The notes under the pieces were generated by a model. It was not told the DNA's origin. It searched no databases and was given only the letters and a program-made list of their open reading frames with translations. DNA of 64,000 bases, from NCBI GenBank assembly GCA_017871115.1, contig JAFCIZ010000005.1, forward strand, positions 496,001 to 560,000, given 5' to 3'. A program made the position numbers and the translations under genes. The stretch comes from Cunninghamella blakesleeana (lineage: Eukaryota; Mucoromycota; Mucoromycetes; Mucorales; Cunninghamellaceae). Each line of letters starts with the position of its first letter. Position 1 is the first letter of the stretch. Shown piece by piece: positions 38,812 to 49,652 of the stretch.

Positions 38812-39262
38812 TATGTAATAAAACTAGTATAGAATAAATATATTGTTTTATATAAATAAAAATAACCTTTAATATTTATATTTAAAAAAGAAAAAAAATA
38901 GTATATTCATTTGTATATACCTAAGTATTTATTTTGTTTCAAAAGGAAAAAAGAAAAGAGAGGGAAAATAAAATTAAACATTTTATTTTAAAAAAAACTC
39001 GCTGGGCTTTAATAAATTCTTCAATACTAACTTTAAAATCTACCAATATGACATAAAACATTTGTAACTTCAAATGTGATCATTCGATAAATATAATAGA
39101 TACAAAAGACATATAAGTTACAATTAATACTTTAAATCAAAAATTATAATAATTTTCTCATTTTAAAAAAAAGAGAAGAAAATGTAATAATCAAAAAAAG
39201 AATTTTTTATTGAATTTTTTTTTATTAACATTTTAAAAAACATGATTGATTATTTAAAAAAT
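38812..39262. other. intergenic
   Basis: The promoter of the TVP15-like gene and the 3' side of eL24. AT-rich with A tracts. No gene or repeat seen. Confidence 0.4.
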
Positions 39263-40342
39263 TTAAGCCTTCTTAGCAGCTTGAGCGGCCTTCTTAGCTT
39301 CCTTGGACTTGGCAATAGCGGCTTGACGAGCAGCAGCACGAGCATCAGGTTTTTGGTTACGCTTAGCACGGATATCTTCCCAAGTAGTACCAGCAATAGC
39401 ACGTTCGTGTTTAACGGTACGACGAGATCTCTTCTTGGCAACTTCTTCAGTTACACCCTTCTTGTTAAGACGACGGTAGATGGTGGTCCATCTGATCTTA
39501 CGGGGGTTCAAACGTTGGAGGAAGTAAGATTCGGCCTTACCATTGATGAAACGGAAAGTCTATTAAAAAATAAAATAAAAATAATATATAAATATATATT
39601 GATCAATGATTTGATTAGGTGTTCTTTTTTTTTTTTATTATTATTATTTAGATTTATCCTATTTATTTTATATATCTACAATTTTTATATACACAGTATA
39701 TGATGATGACTTTTTATATCACACTCTTTTTTTTGCAAGTTGATCGACGTTCTTTTAAATATATTCTCAATTGTTCCTTAATAAATTCTAGTACACTATA
39801 TTTCCATTTGATTATATATACATATATCCAATATAATTTTTAATGCTGTTTTTCGTAATATTCTTCTTCCCCAATAAATATTTTTTAATATCCAATCATT
39901 ATGCCCTTTTTTACATCTTATTGCTTTATACATATACATATACATATATCTATATATATATAATATTTTATATGATACATACTCTAATAAAATAAAAATA
40001 GTAAAATAAAAATTAATTTTTCAGTTTTTTCTTCATATGCAAAATGTAGTATTCAATATTATCATTTTTATTTTTATTTTACCTGTTATCAACACGAACG
40101 TAAGTCTTACCCTTAGCAGGGTAGATTTTGTATCCAGAGAAAGAACAAATTTCGAGCCTATTATATTATTTAAAGAAAAAATATGATATCAATAATTGAA
40201 TATGATGCATAGAGTAACCCATATTTATTTTTTAAAATAACATCTTTTATCGTTTTCTATTTCTTTTATTTTAAAAGGATGGATGGATTGAAGTATATCA
40301 ATAATGGATGGATGGGTGAGTGGATGGATGAACTTACTTCAT
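39263..40342 (-). CDS. RPL24: 60S ribosomal protein eL24, with candidate 1-nt exon
   Basis: Exons 40342-40338 (ATGAA), 40157-40083, 39983 (single base A) and 39559-39263 give 125 residues. The sequence starts MKLEICSFSGYKIYPAKGKT and continues YVRVDNR-TFRFINGKAESY, NPRKIRWTTIYRRLNKKG, VTEEVAKKRSRRTVKHERAI. This is unmistakable eL24, which contacts the 40S through bridge eB13 in the large subunit. After exon 2 (phase AG) the conserved TFRF frame needs exactly one more base. A base flanked by TTATTAG and GTATGT supplies it and makes the Arg expected from relatives. The C-terminus is about 30 residues shorter than yeast or human eL24. The first intron lies straight after the start codon, common for ribosomal protein genes. 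Confidence 0.9.
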
Positions 40343-40561
40343 ATCAATGGATTTATTTATTAAATAAGAGAAGGAGGAATGATAAAAAAATAAAAAATTC
40401 CAATTTGAAAAAATCAAAATGCGGGATTTAAAAATTATAAATTTCTTTGCTCTAATTTTTTTTTCTTTTCTCTTCCTTTTCTTTTCACTATTTTTTTCTA
40501 TCTTTTTATTATTAAGAACGTTTATATTTATAAATATATAAATATAAATATATTATAAACC

Positions 40562-40792
40562 ATGTCGGATAAACCAGCAAAAAAAGGAAAATTATTATTT
40601 AAAGGCGACAAAAAAGAAAAGTAATATATACCATTAAATGATATTCAACATTATATTTAATAATAATCATGAACAATAATAGTAATACATAGTTTATTCT
40701 ATATAGAAAAAGAAAAAGAAAGCACCGTGACGAGGATGAACGCGATAAAGCTGAATTTACACAAGAAGGTTAGATATATAGTTTTATTAATG

Positions 40793-40828
<36 letters not shown>

Positions 40829-41884
40829 AAGAATAAATAAGATAATATATTTATATAAAATAAAGAATAAATAAGATAATATATTTATATAGGTGGATAG
40901 ATATAGTTAGACTGATAGATTCATTTTATTCTATTTTATTTTCATTTACAATATTTTCTTCAATTTATATATATATAGGATGGGTTAGGGTTGATTCAAT
41001 ACAAGATCTAGTTGGACCACTTTTTATAACACACCCAAGTGATCCTACTATATGTTTAACTGTGGATGAAGAAGATCGATTCTTTGCTTATCCTTTACCA
41101 GAACAAGCTTCTACAACGGAACCAATGATTGTCAATCAAGTCTTTGTTGGCGCTAAATTGGTTGGATCTACTACTCGATATACATTTAAATCCTATAACG
41201 GGAAATATTTAAGCAGTGATAAAGTAGGAGTAACGAGTTGTGATCGAGAAGCTATTAGTATGACTGAAGAGTGGGAACCTGTAGTGACAGAAGCAGGTGT
41301 TTGCTTTCAAAATGCCTATCAAAAATTCTTAATGATTGATCAAGTTGCTGATGGTGGTAAATATAAATTATAAAAAGAAATTCATCATTTACAATTATAC
41401 ATATGTATATATATATATATATATATGGAGAGAGAGAATAACTATTAAAAAAACCCCTCTTCTTATATATATATATGTCTATTAATTTAATATTAGGATT
41501 TAAAATTAGAACGGATTCTGATGATATAGGGTTTTGTGAAACTTTTAGAGTATATTGTCAAGCAAAGTTTAAATATAAAAGAAAGAAAGAGGAAAAAGAA
41601 AAGATTAATGCCAATCAATTAGAAATAGAAAACGTGTAAGTTTAAAAGATAAAATAAAAATAAGGTTAGGACTATAATTTCTCACACTGATTATGCATTG
41701 TGTTTGTTTTTATTTTTGTTATTATTTTGTATATAGTAAGAAAAACCAAACTTGGGGCGGTGGAAAATTATATTTAACTCACGAAGATTCCAAAAAATTA
41801 AAAAAGGCTAAATCCGAAGGAAGATTGAATGAGGCTATGTTGGATCGAAGAAGCAAAATGAAGTCTGATCGTTATTGTAAATAG
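40562..41884 (+). CDS. FRG1: FRG1-family protein
   Basis: Five exons (40562-40620, 40707-40768, 40979-41356, 41497-41635, 41737-41884) give 261 residues, equal to human FRG1 (258). It has a Lys-rich N-terminus (KRKRKHRDEDERDK), the beta-trefoil fascin-like middle (TRYTFKSYNGKYLSSD; EEWEPVVTEAGVCF) and the diagnostic end KLKKAKSEGRLNEAMLDRR with KSDRYCK. FRG1 is a nucleolar and Cajal-body protein linked to pre-mRNA splicing and F-actin bundling. It is divergent from eL24, with 219 bp between the starts. Intron 2 carries a perfect 34-bp tandem duplication. Secure. Confidence 0.94.
40821..40888. repeat. perfect 34-bp tandem duplication in FRG1 intron 2
   Basis: Bases 40821-40854 and 40855-40888 are identical (each begins ATAAAATAAAGAATAAATAA). 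They follow a TA microsatellite. A recent slippage or replication event is likely. Confidence 0.9.
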
Positions 41885-42106
41885 TCATTTTTTTATATCG
41901 ATAGAAAAATAATAAAAATATATAATATTGAAAAATATACATGATTTTTATTCAACTTATATACATAAAAATAAACATAATCATAGGAAAAAAAAATTAT
42001 AATAAAGGAAAAAAAAAGGAGGTGGATTTGAAAATATAAATAATATATATAAATATAAATATATAAATAGAAAGATAAAGAAGGAGAAAATTAAAAAAAA
42101 AAAAAA

Positions 42107-43783
42107 TTAAACAGTTTGTTGAACATGTGAAGCTAAAGCATTAGCAGTAATAAGACAAGAACGCAATGGGATAAATTGCTCAGCTTTCCATAAAGAACGC
42201 ATAGCTAAAATAGAAGAAGGAGGAGGATTTGCAGTAATAAACGATTGAATACAATTTGACCAATCTTGATGTGTAATGGTAGTGGTGGTTGAAGTATTAT
42301 TATTATTACTATTATTATTCATAAGATGTTGTTGTTGTTTATAATTTTGTTTGATGGAATGAACTGTATTGGAAGGGCGACCTTGAACAATAAAAGTACA
42401 TATCATTAATAAAGATTGAATTTGAATCCATTGATAAAGTATATTTAAATCCATAATTTGACGATCATAAAGTGTACGTAAAGCTAAAATAGAAGCCAAA
42501 AGTTGATGTGTTGGTTCATCCAATAATTTCATTTGTAAAATATTTAAAGCCACATTTAAAATTTCATTCATTCGTTGTTCAATTTCTTGTGGTTGAATAT
42601 CATCACTATCATAAGAAGAAACTAACCATTGCTGAAGGTAAGTTTGTAATAATGGCCCATGATTTTTTAACAACATTTTAATTTTAGCTGCTATGGGCTT
42701 TCCGCCTTCCATAATTCCATTGAATCGAGGATCCGATTGAATGCAATCAAATAAAAGGTAATCAAAGCTAATAGGCGTATTATTATTATTATTATTATTA
42801 GGTTGATTATGATGAAGATTAGGTTTTTGTAAGAGCCATGAGGAACCATCATCCAATGTACTTGCAAGATAAGCTAATCCTTCTGATACCATAGGTGGTA
42901 GATCATGTTCTAATCCCAAAGAAAAATGAACGATAGGTTGTAATTGAGAATGGATAGATGGTGGCATAGCATTTAAAAAATATTTCATCGTGGCTTCCAT
43001 TCCATATCTCTTAATTTGATCATCAAAAAAGCCAAGATAACTTCGATAACAACTATTATTAGAAAAATAAATAAAAAGTGGAAAAAAAAATATTAGTAAA
43101 AAAAGAATATTAAGAAAGATATATAGAAGGAAAAAAAAAATATGGTTTTTTTTTATCGGATGAATGGGCGATCTTTTTATATATATGTATAAAATTATAC
43201 TATTTTATAATATTTATATTTATTTTTAGGTTAGCAATCGATATATTTACCTTGTGTTACCCAGATGTCTTTGCCAGTTTTCCATATTAATATCAATAGA
43301 TGTACTTATTGGACGAAGCAAATGTAAAGAAGGTAGCATTTGTTGATAAGCTAGCGCTGCTTGATCTTTCCCTCCTATATATAAATATATATGTATGTAT
43401 ATAAAAGATATATAAATTAATTTAATACATGAATAAAAAAAAAAAATCAGATTGAAATGAAACATTTCAAAACATCATCCAATCATTATTATATTATTTC
43501 TATTTTTATTGATTTTTTCTATATTTAAAGCATATTTTATTTTATATATGTATGTATAATAATCATTACCTTCCAATTCGTACATACAAACAAGCACTCT
43601 TGATAAGATATTACTACGATCTTCACACTCCATAGGATACAATGAATGGATATCATGAATAATGTTCATTAAAGATGATTTTGGAATAGTCATATTGTTG
43701 GTACAAGAATCAGTTTCCCCTTTATATTTTGGATAAGTGGTTGTTGGTAATTGATTATTGGATAATAGTGCATTAGAGGTCAT
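42107..43783 (-). CDS. questin oxidase-like protein (DUF4243 family)
   Basis: Three exons (43783-43570, 43374-43251, 43052-42107) give 427 residues. The pattern AALAYQQMLPSLHLLRPIST, NWQRHLGNTSCYRSYLGFF, then PPSIHSQLQPIVHFSLGLEH and VSEGLAYLA matches the questin oxidase-like family (AflY/GedK group). Those members perform Baeyer-Villiger-type ring cleavage in aflatoxin and geodin pathways, but many relatives sit outside secondary-metabolite clusters. The polar inserts (Asn and Thr runs) are probably loops. No polyketide or tailoring genes are nearby, so a role in a dedicated biosynthetic pathway is not supported. Upstream in-frame ATG codons exist (to 43861) but encode a Phe/Leu/Lys stretch, so the 43783 start is preferred. 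Confidence 0.7.
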
Positions 43784-44130
43784 CGTTACTTTTTTTTTGA
43801 GTATTATTTTTTTTAACAAATAAATGGGAAAGTGAAAACAAACAAACAAACAAACAAACAAAATGTAAGAGAAAGAAGGTTAAAAAAAAAAAAGAAAAAA
43901 AAGGTGTTGAACAAATAAAATATATATATAAGAAAAAAAAGGAGAAAAAAAAAAAAAGAAAGAAAGAAAAAGAAAAAAAAAATTAACCTAGGTGGATATT
44001 TTTATTTTTGAATTCAGATTATGGCCTAAATAATATTTATATTAGATGGATACACACAGCTAATCTGATAATGTTAAAAGATAACAAAAAAAGTTAATAC
44101 ATTATCCTACATTATATTTTATCTATTTAT
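43784..44130. other. intergenic, tandem minus-strand genes
   Basis: Spacer between ADA2 and the questin oxidase-like gene. It has purine-rich (AAGA) tracts at 43865-43982 on the plus strand, which are pyrimidine tracts for the leftward gene. No gene seen. Confidence 0.4.
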
Positions 44131-46590
44131 TTATTGTACAATATTATTATTATCATTATTCTTATTATTATACAGTATTATCAATATTATATTCTCATTA
44201 CCTTTTTCATTTATAGTTTCATCCAAAAGAGCAGGTTTTGTTTCTGTAGAAGTTTTTTCAGTGGGTTGAGAAGTTGTATCAGATGAAGATGGCAATGTAA
44301 ATGTAGTTGTCGTAGTTGTTATATCAGGGTTTTTCAAAGAGTCAGCTGTTGTAGTCTGTTCCTGGTTAGGACTATTTGTTTTATCAACTTTATCATTTTC
44401 CTTATCTTCTTCACTTTCGTTAGTTTTATTTGTTGTTACATCCGTAGCTGTATTAGTCATATCCATAGTGTTTAGATCTGTTGAATTTACATCAGGAGGG
44501 CATAAAACCATACTATCATCGATTGCTGAAAGCAATGCTGAGTCATCCGGCAAAAGTGTTGTCATATTTGTATTGACCATATTTTCATCCATTAATTGAT
44601 TATCCCGAAGAATGTCTGTTTCATTATTACTATTATTATCAGTGGAAACCATTGTTGTAGCAGTCATAGCGGCTGTTGCTGCAATAGTATTAGCCATATC
44701 AATTGTAGTAGCTATTAAGGATGATGAAACTGTTGTACCGTCTGTTGTAGATAATAAATCATTATTAATATTAGATGTTAATGTATTAGTAGTAGTGGTA
44801 TTGTCATTATTATCATGATTAGTATTATTATTATTATTGTCATTATTATTAGTTGTAGTGGTTGTATTAGATGAGGAAGAAGTAAATGTTGATATATTAT
44901 TAGTATGGTCATGGTTCAAAAGTATATTGTCATCTATATTCATCATAGTAGTTGTATCAGTAGTAGTGTTGTCTGATGATAATAAATGGGCTGGATCCAT
45001 CATAGCTGCTGCTGCTGCCGCTGCCGCTGCCTCTGCTTGTTCTTGAAGCTGTTGCTGAAATTGCTGAAACTGTAAAAACTGTTGCTGTTGTAGTTCCCAT
45101 TGTTGAGCCGCCAACACTTCTGCTGGATCTTGCCAATATTTAATCCATCCATGTTCCACAAAAAAATCAAAAATTTTATTTGCTTTATTGATATCAATTT
45201 TAATCATATCTTTGAATTGTTTTCTTTTTAAAAACCCTTGTTTTGCATAAGCTTTCAATGCCAAATCTTTAATGACTAAATAAGGACGTGGTAAAATACA
45301 TAAACTTGAACAAATCTCTTTCTCGTCTTTTGTCAATAAATGATACCCATCGGCTTCTATTATATTTAATGCACGCTGTGCTGTTGATAAGGAAGAGGAA
45401 AATTGCTTTTTTTTTACAAGACTAGATTGCTCTAAACACTTTTCTTTATAATAGGCTGCACCAGAACAAGGAGCTAAAGCTTGCATTTGTGCTCTTAAAC
45501 TGCTACGCTGATAAGCACCATTGGCACGATCGTTGGATAAAGCGGCTACTGTCTTTAAATGATTTAATCTCTGTTGTTTATCACGTTCATATTGATCGCC
45601 TTGTCGTAATGTGCTCAGGCCTGCCCGTCTCCATTCCGTTAAAGTTGCCATCCGATCTCTTAAATTTTGTTCCTTAATTAATCCTTGCACAAACATATCA
45701 TAATCCTCTGGTGTTTGTAGTCGACAAAATATCCTCGTTTTATTGTATATTTCCCTTTCTTCACGTTGCCGTTTCCTATCCATAGCCTGTAATCTTTTAA
45801 ATTCCAACCATCCACGTTCAAAAATCAATTGCTTCCTCTCCTGTCGTTTATCCAATCTTGAATTATAAATATCAAGGACCATCACTTTTAAATCAATTTC
45901 TTCTTGGGTATCATCATCATTAAACACCATATCTTTTACATGTTGTTCAGCTTCATTTTCATGTTCTGTTTCAAATTCAAACCGTCGAGGCATATAACCT
46001 TGGATTTCATGATACGTAGGTTGACTTGTCATAGGTTTCCCAGAGGTTACTGGTGGAGGTGGTTTACGAGGCGATCTAGATATTTGTAAACGTTGTCTTT
46101 TCCTTTCAATGCACTCACTTTCTGTCATATTAAATGTACGGTCCATTGGTGGTAATGGCCAATGAGGACTTGATACATAAACATCTAAATAATGTTGTTC
46201 GCATTCTTGTTTATTTCTTGTTCCAACATAATCAGCTATAGCTTGCCAGTTCCCTATCCCGTTCTTTTCCGCTGCTTGAATTAATAAGAGTTCTTCGTCA
46301 GCATCCCAATCTTCACTAAATATAGGAAAACTATGTGGTTTCACGACTCGATACTGATGCCATGTTTTATGCTTGACTGGTTCACTACCACTGCAAAAAC
46401 AAGTAACACACAAATCAAAATCGGGACAATCATTATCAGCACACTTGATACGTACTGTATTGGTGACATCATTACTACAAGCATCACAATGATATTTTGG
46501 TGGTTCTTTATCATCTACTTGTGAAGAGCTGTTTTCTACTGTTGCACTTAGGGCGTTTCCCGTTGATTTAGGCCGATGAGTTATTGTCAT
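44131..46590 (-). CDS. ADA2: ADA2 transcriptional adaptor (SAGA/ADA HAT module)
   Basis: A single open frame of 819 residues. Domains in order: ZZ zinc finger at about 35-85 (YHCDACSNDVTNTVRIKC, CPDFDLCVTCF), SANT at about 92-140 (DWDADEELLLIQAAEKNGIG, WQAIADYVGTRNKQECEQHY), the central ADA domain (GYMPRRFEFETEHENEAE; LDIYNSRLDKRQERK) and the C-terminal SWIRM at about 425-510 (LPRPYLVIKDLALKAYAKQG). ADA2 links Gcn5 and Ada3 and stimulates histone acetylation. After SWIRM there are about 300 extra residues rich in Asn/Thr/Asp, unlike yeast Ada2 (434 residues), which ends at SWIRM. A donor-like GGTAATG near 44196 may mean the last few residues are spliced differently. Confidence 0.94.
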   Translation of the reverse strand: MTITHRPKSTGNALSATVENSSSQVDDKEPPKYHCDACSNDVTNTVRIKCADNDCPDFDLCVTCFCSGSEPVKHKTWHQYRVVKPHSFPIFSEDWDADEELLLIQAAEKNGIGNWQAIADYVGTRNKQECEQHYLDVYVSSPHWPLPPMDRTFNMTESECIERKRQRLQISRSPRKPPPPVTSGKPMTSQPTYHEIQGYMPRRFEFETEHENEAEQHVKDMVFNDDDTQEEIDLKVMVLDIYNSRLDKRQERKQLIFERGWLEFKRLQAMDRKRQREEREIYNKTRIFCRLQTPEDYDMFVQGLIKEQNLRDRMATLTEWRRAGLSTLRQGDQYERDKQQRLNHLKTVAALSNDRANGAYQRSSLRAQMQALAPCSGAAYYKEKCLEQSSLVKKKQFSSSLSTAQRALNIIEADGYHLLTKDEKEICSSLCILPRPYLVIKDLALKAYAKQGFLKRKQFKDMIKIDINKANKIFDFFVEHGWIKYWQDPAEVLAAQQWELQQQQFLQFQQFQQQLQEQAEAAAAAAAAAMMDPAHLLSSDNTTTDTTTMMNIDDNILLNHDHTNNISTFTSSSSNTTTTTNNNDNNNNNTNHDNNDNTTTTNTLTSNINNDLLSTTDGTTVSSSLIATTIDMANTIAATAAMTATTMVSTDNNSNNETDILRDNQLMDENMVNTNMTTLLPDDSALLSAIDDSMVLCPPDVNSTDLNTMDMTNTATDVTTNKTNESEEDKENDKVDKTNSPNQEQTTTADSLKNPDITTTTTTFTLPSSSDTTSQPTEKTSTETKPALLDETINEKGNENIILIILYNNKNNDNNNIVQ

Positions 46591-47058
46591 ATTATTATTA
46601 ATTAAAATATATATATAAATATTTGTGTATGTGTGTGAGCGTTTATGTATGTATCTGCTTGTGTGAGTGTAGGTGTGTGTGTATATGAAAAAGATAAGAA
46701 GAAAAATACGTAAAAGTATATCAAATGAGAGAAAGAGTGTAAAAAAAATAGCGAAGAAAAAAGGTTTTCAAATATAAAATAAATAAATAAATAATAGTAA
46801 TAATAATAATATAGTATATTATATTTATATAATGATAATGATAATATGTCACGTAAGAAAAATAAATATACAAATAAAAATATGAAAGGAAAAGTGATTT
46901 TTATATTATTAACCTTCCAAATTGCAAAAGGCAATAAAAAAAGGGTTAAAAAAAAATAAAAGAAGAGTAAAAAAATAAAAACAAGCGTAAAAATTAAATT
47001 ATAGAAAAAATTAAGCCCCGCATTTTTTTTATTTGTATTTAAAAAGATCTCTATAAAA

Positions 47059-47090
<32 letters not shown>

Positions 47091-47258
47091 ATTTAACATA
47101 TCTACAAAAATAACATTAATAATAATAATTACATATAAAATAAATATATATAAAAAAAAATAGTAATAAGAGTAATAAAAAATATAAACATAATAATAAT
47201 GAAATAAAAAAAAAAGGAATGTATAGGGAAGGAACGAAAAAAAAAAAAAAAAATCATA
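46591..47258. other. intergenic, tandem minus-strand genes
   Basis: The ADA2 promoter region, with TG-rich sequence at 46625-46685 and TAA/AAT repeats (46790-46812, 47068-47092). The long open frame 46602-47099 on the minus strand is Leu/Phe/Tyr low complexity and is rejected. Confidence 0.4.
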
Positions 47259-48107
47259 TTAAAATAAACTAAATAAGTTTGCACTTTCTTCCATTTTAAG
47301 CATTAAATCTTGGTCAAAAGAAGCATAATCATAGGTATTGTTGTTGTTAAAGTCCGTAATTGAAGTTGAAGGTAATCCCGTTTGATTATTACTATAATCA
47401 TTATTACTATTTTTGTGATTATCATCATCATTAAATATAATAGGAGGTAACAACATATTTGTATCCATTAATGATAAATCAAAGGAATCGTTGTTAAAAA
47501 GGCTAGTGTTGCAAGCGTCATTTTTAAATAAAAAGGAATCATCAATTAATTGAGAAGGAGTCATAGAATGAACAGGCGATGCATCAGGAGTACATAATAA
47601 ACTTGTGGTATCAGTCGATGAAGAAGAAGAGAGAGAAGTCTTCAAAGTGGCTATACTTGCTAAATCACATGAATCCGCTATATCATCTGTCCATAAAGAT
47701 GAAGAAGGATTTGAAGAAAAATCCATAGTAGGTGAATGACGATAAGAATGATCGTCATCACTATTCATTGAAAAACAATCTCCAAAGTCCATTGATTCAG
47801 TTGTACCGGTAGTGAAGGATAAAGTAGGTGAATGCGAATGTTGAATGTCTATATGTTTCATAGTATTATCATTTAATTGTGTGTTTAATTCAGGTTTTAA
47901 TTGTTCTTGTTGTTTTTGTTGTAATAAAAGATTATTAATAGTAGATGATAAGGCTTTATTATCAGTTGAAAAATTAGGTGGAGTTCTAGGCGATCTCTTT
48001 CTTGGTGCAAAGGATGGCATAAATTTAATTCGATAAAGATCCAAAGCACGTTGTAATAAATTCATTTTGGATGTTAATTGAGGATTTAACCATGCCTATA
48101 AATAAAA

Positions 48108-48141
<34 letters not shown>

Positions 48142-49383
48142 ATGGTTTTGTTTCATTTTATTTTTATTTATAATTTTTATTATTATTATTTCTAAAAAAA
48201 AAAAAAGACATTTACCAATTTCCAGCCAAGTTCATTACATACAATTTCTTGTTCTTGAATATCCGTTAAACATTGTTGTTGATACTTCATAGCACGAGGA
48301 TAAACACAATTTGATATACGGAACTCCATGTCAATATCATCTACATTCACTTGATCCAAAGTGATTTTGACACGCAATCTTTCATGTTGATCATCTTCCA
48401 TGGTCATTGTTTTTGGTATATTAGGAATCACATCATATTTATTTGTTGTTAAATCTTGTAAATTGATAGTGGATTTTCTTTTTTTAAGTGATCCATCTAA
48501 TAATTTTGCTTGTCTGGCTACTCTTCTTGATCTCATAGTAGGTGTACGATTTCTATAAAAATCTACAGCTCGTTGAATTAAACCACGTTTCCCAGTCAAC
48601 TCTTGATTAATCCAAGCTAATTTCCAACCTAACATATTACATTGGGTTTCGTAGTTCCATCTATTACCACGGTATTCTTCTTTAGGTACATTAGCACGAG
48701 GATATACCTATGAAACAAAGATAGAAAAAAAAAAAAAAGATGTATAGGTAGGTATCTATAATCATCATTTATATATTATTATCACTATTTTCCTTTTTTT
48801 TTTTCATCATCTTTTTCTTATTTCTTTTCTTTATTTTTTTTTTTTATTATCTTTTGCATTACTTTTATATTTATATGCTTACACAATTGTCCAATTGAAA
48901 TTGAACATCTATATTATCCAAACAAATATCATCAATATCAGTACGAATAGTATAACGTTTTAATACACGATTATGAGAGTATACAAATGATACCCATTCA
49001 ATACCATCACGCACTTCAATTACGGGAGGGCCAGATTGAGTGATAGAAGTTGGATTTACACAAGGTTTCTTTTTCTTTGGTTGTTGTGGTCCATTGCTGT
49101 TATCATGATTCATTTGTTTTGCTTTACGTTTCTTGATTTTTTTAAGTGTTTGTTCGATATTGAAAAGCTGATCAATACTCAGTTGATCAAAGATTGGTTC
49201 TACTTTGGAAGGCGCATTAATTAGATCACTAATAGAGACAGAGGAGGATATTCCATTGGTAGCAGTAGTAGAAGAAGTAGAATTAGGCACAGATCGCTTG
49301 TGTAACGTTTCAAAATAACAAGAAGCTACTGGTAATTCAATAACAGGTAAATTTGTCAATGTTGAATAATAATCCATAGTCAT
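47259..49383 (-). CDS. fungal nuclear protein with two tandem GWKLAW-type modules (DUF8032-like)
   Basis: Three exons (49383-48883, 48707-48216, 48095-47259) give 609 residues. Module 1 covers about residues 130-235: IEWVSFVYSHNRVLKRYTIR, NIDVQFQLDNCVYPRANVPK, QCNMLGWKLAWINQELTGKR, LIQRAVDFYRNRTPTMRSRR. Module 2 follows at about 255-345 with the same order: ITLDQVNVDDIDMEFRISNC, VYPRA, NELGWKLAWLNPQLTSKMNL, LQRALDLYRIKF. A basic KKIKKRKAK with KKKKP segment precedes module 1. The C-terminus is Ser/Asp-rich and acidic, like an activation region. I associate this module with uncharacterised Mucoromycota proteins annotated DUF8032. Nuclear and possibly regulatory by composition only; function unknown. 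Confidence 0.6.
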
Positions 49384-49609
49384 AACAAATATAACAATTA
49401 AAATAATATATATTTATATATGTTAAATATAAAAATAGGAAAAAATATATAGAACAATAAAATTAAAGTAATAGGAGAGAGGTGAATTATAATAGTAAGT
49501 AAAGCTTTATAAGTAAATTGAAGTTTAAAGAATCTATATTTTTAAAAAATAAATAAATAAAATATAGATATATGTGTTGAAAAATTGTGTGTGTATGTGT
49601 GAGTATGTG

Positions 49610-49652
<43 letters not shown>

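Noticed and set aside
39263..40342. eL24 as a frameshifted pseudogene
   Set aside because: All other codons are conserved and introns are intact. A single missing base exactly at an intron is better explained by splicing, although a sequencing or assembly error is still possible.
44612..45046. Val/Leu-rich plus-strand frames opposite the ADA2 tail
   Set aside because: Shadows of Asn/Thr/Ala repeats in ADA2.
46602..47099. 165-codon Leu/Phe/Tyr-rich frame on the minus strand
   Set aside because: Translation of T-rich promoter DNA and a TG repeat; could pass for a membrane protein but has no polar loops or family motif.
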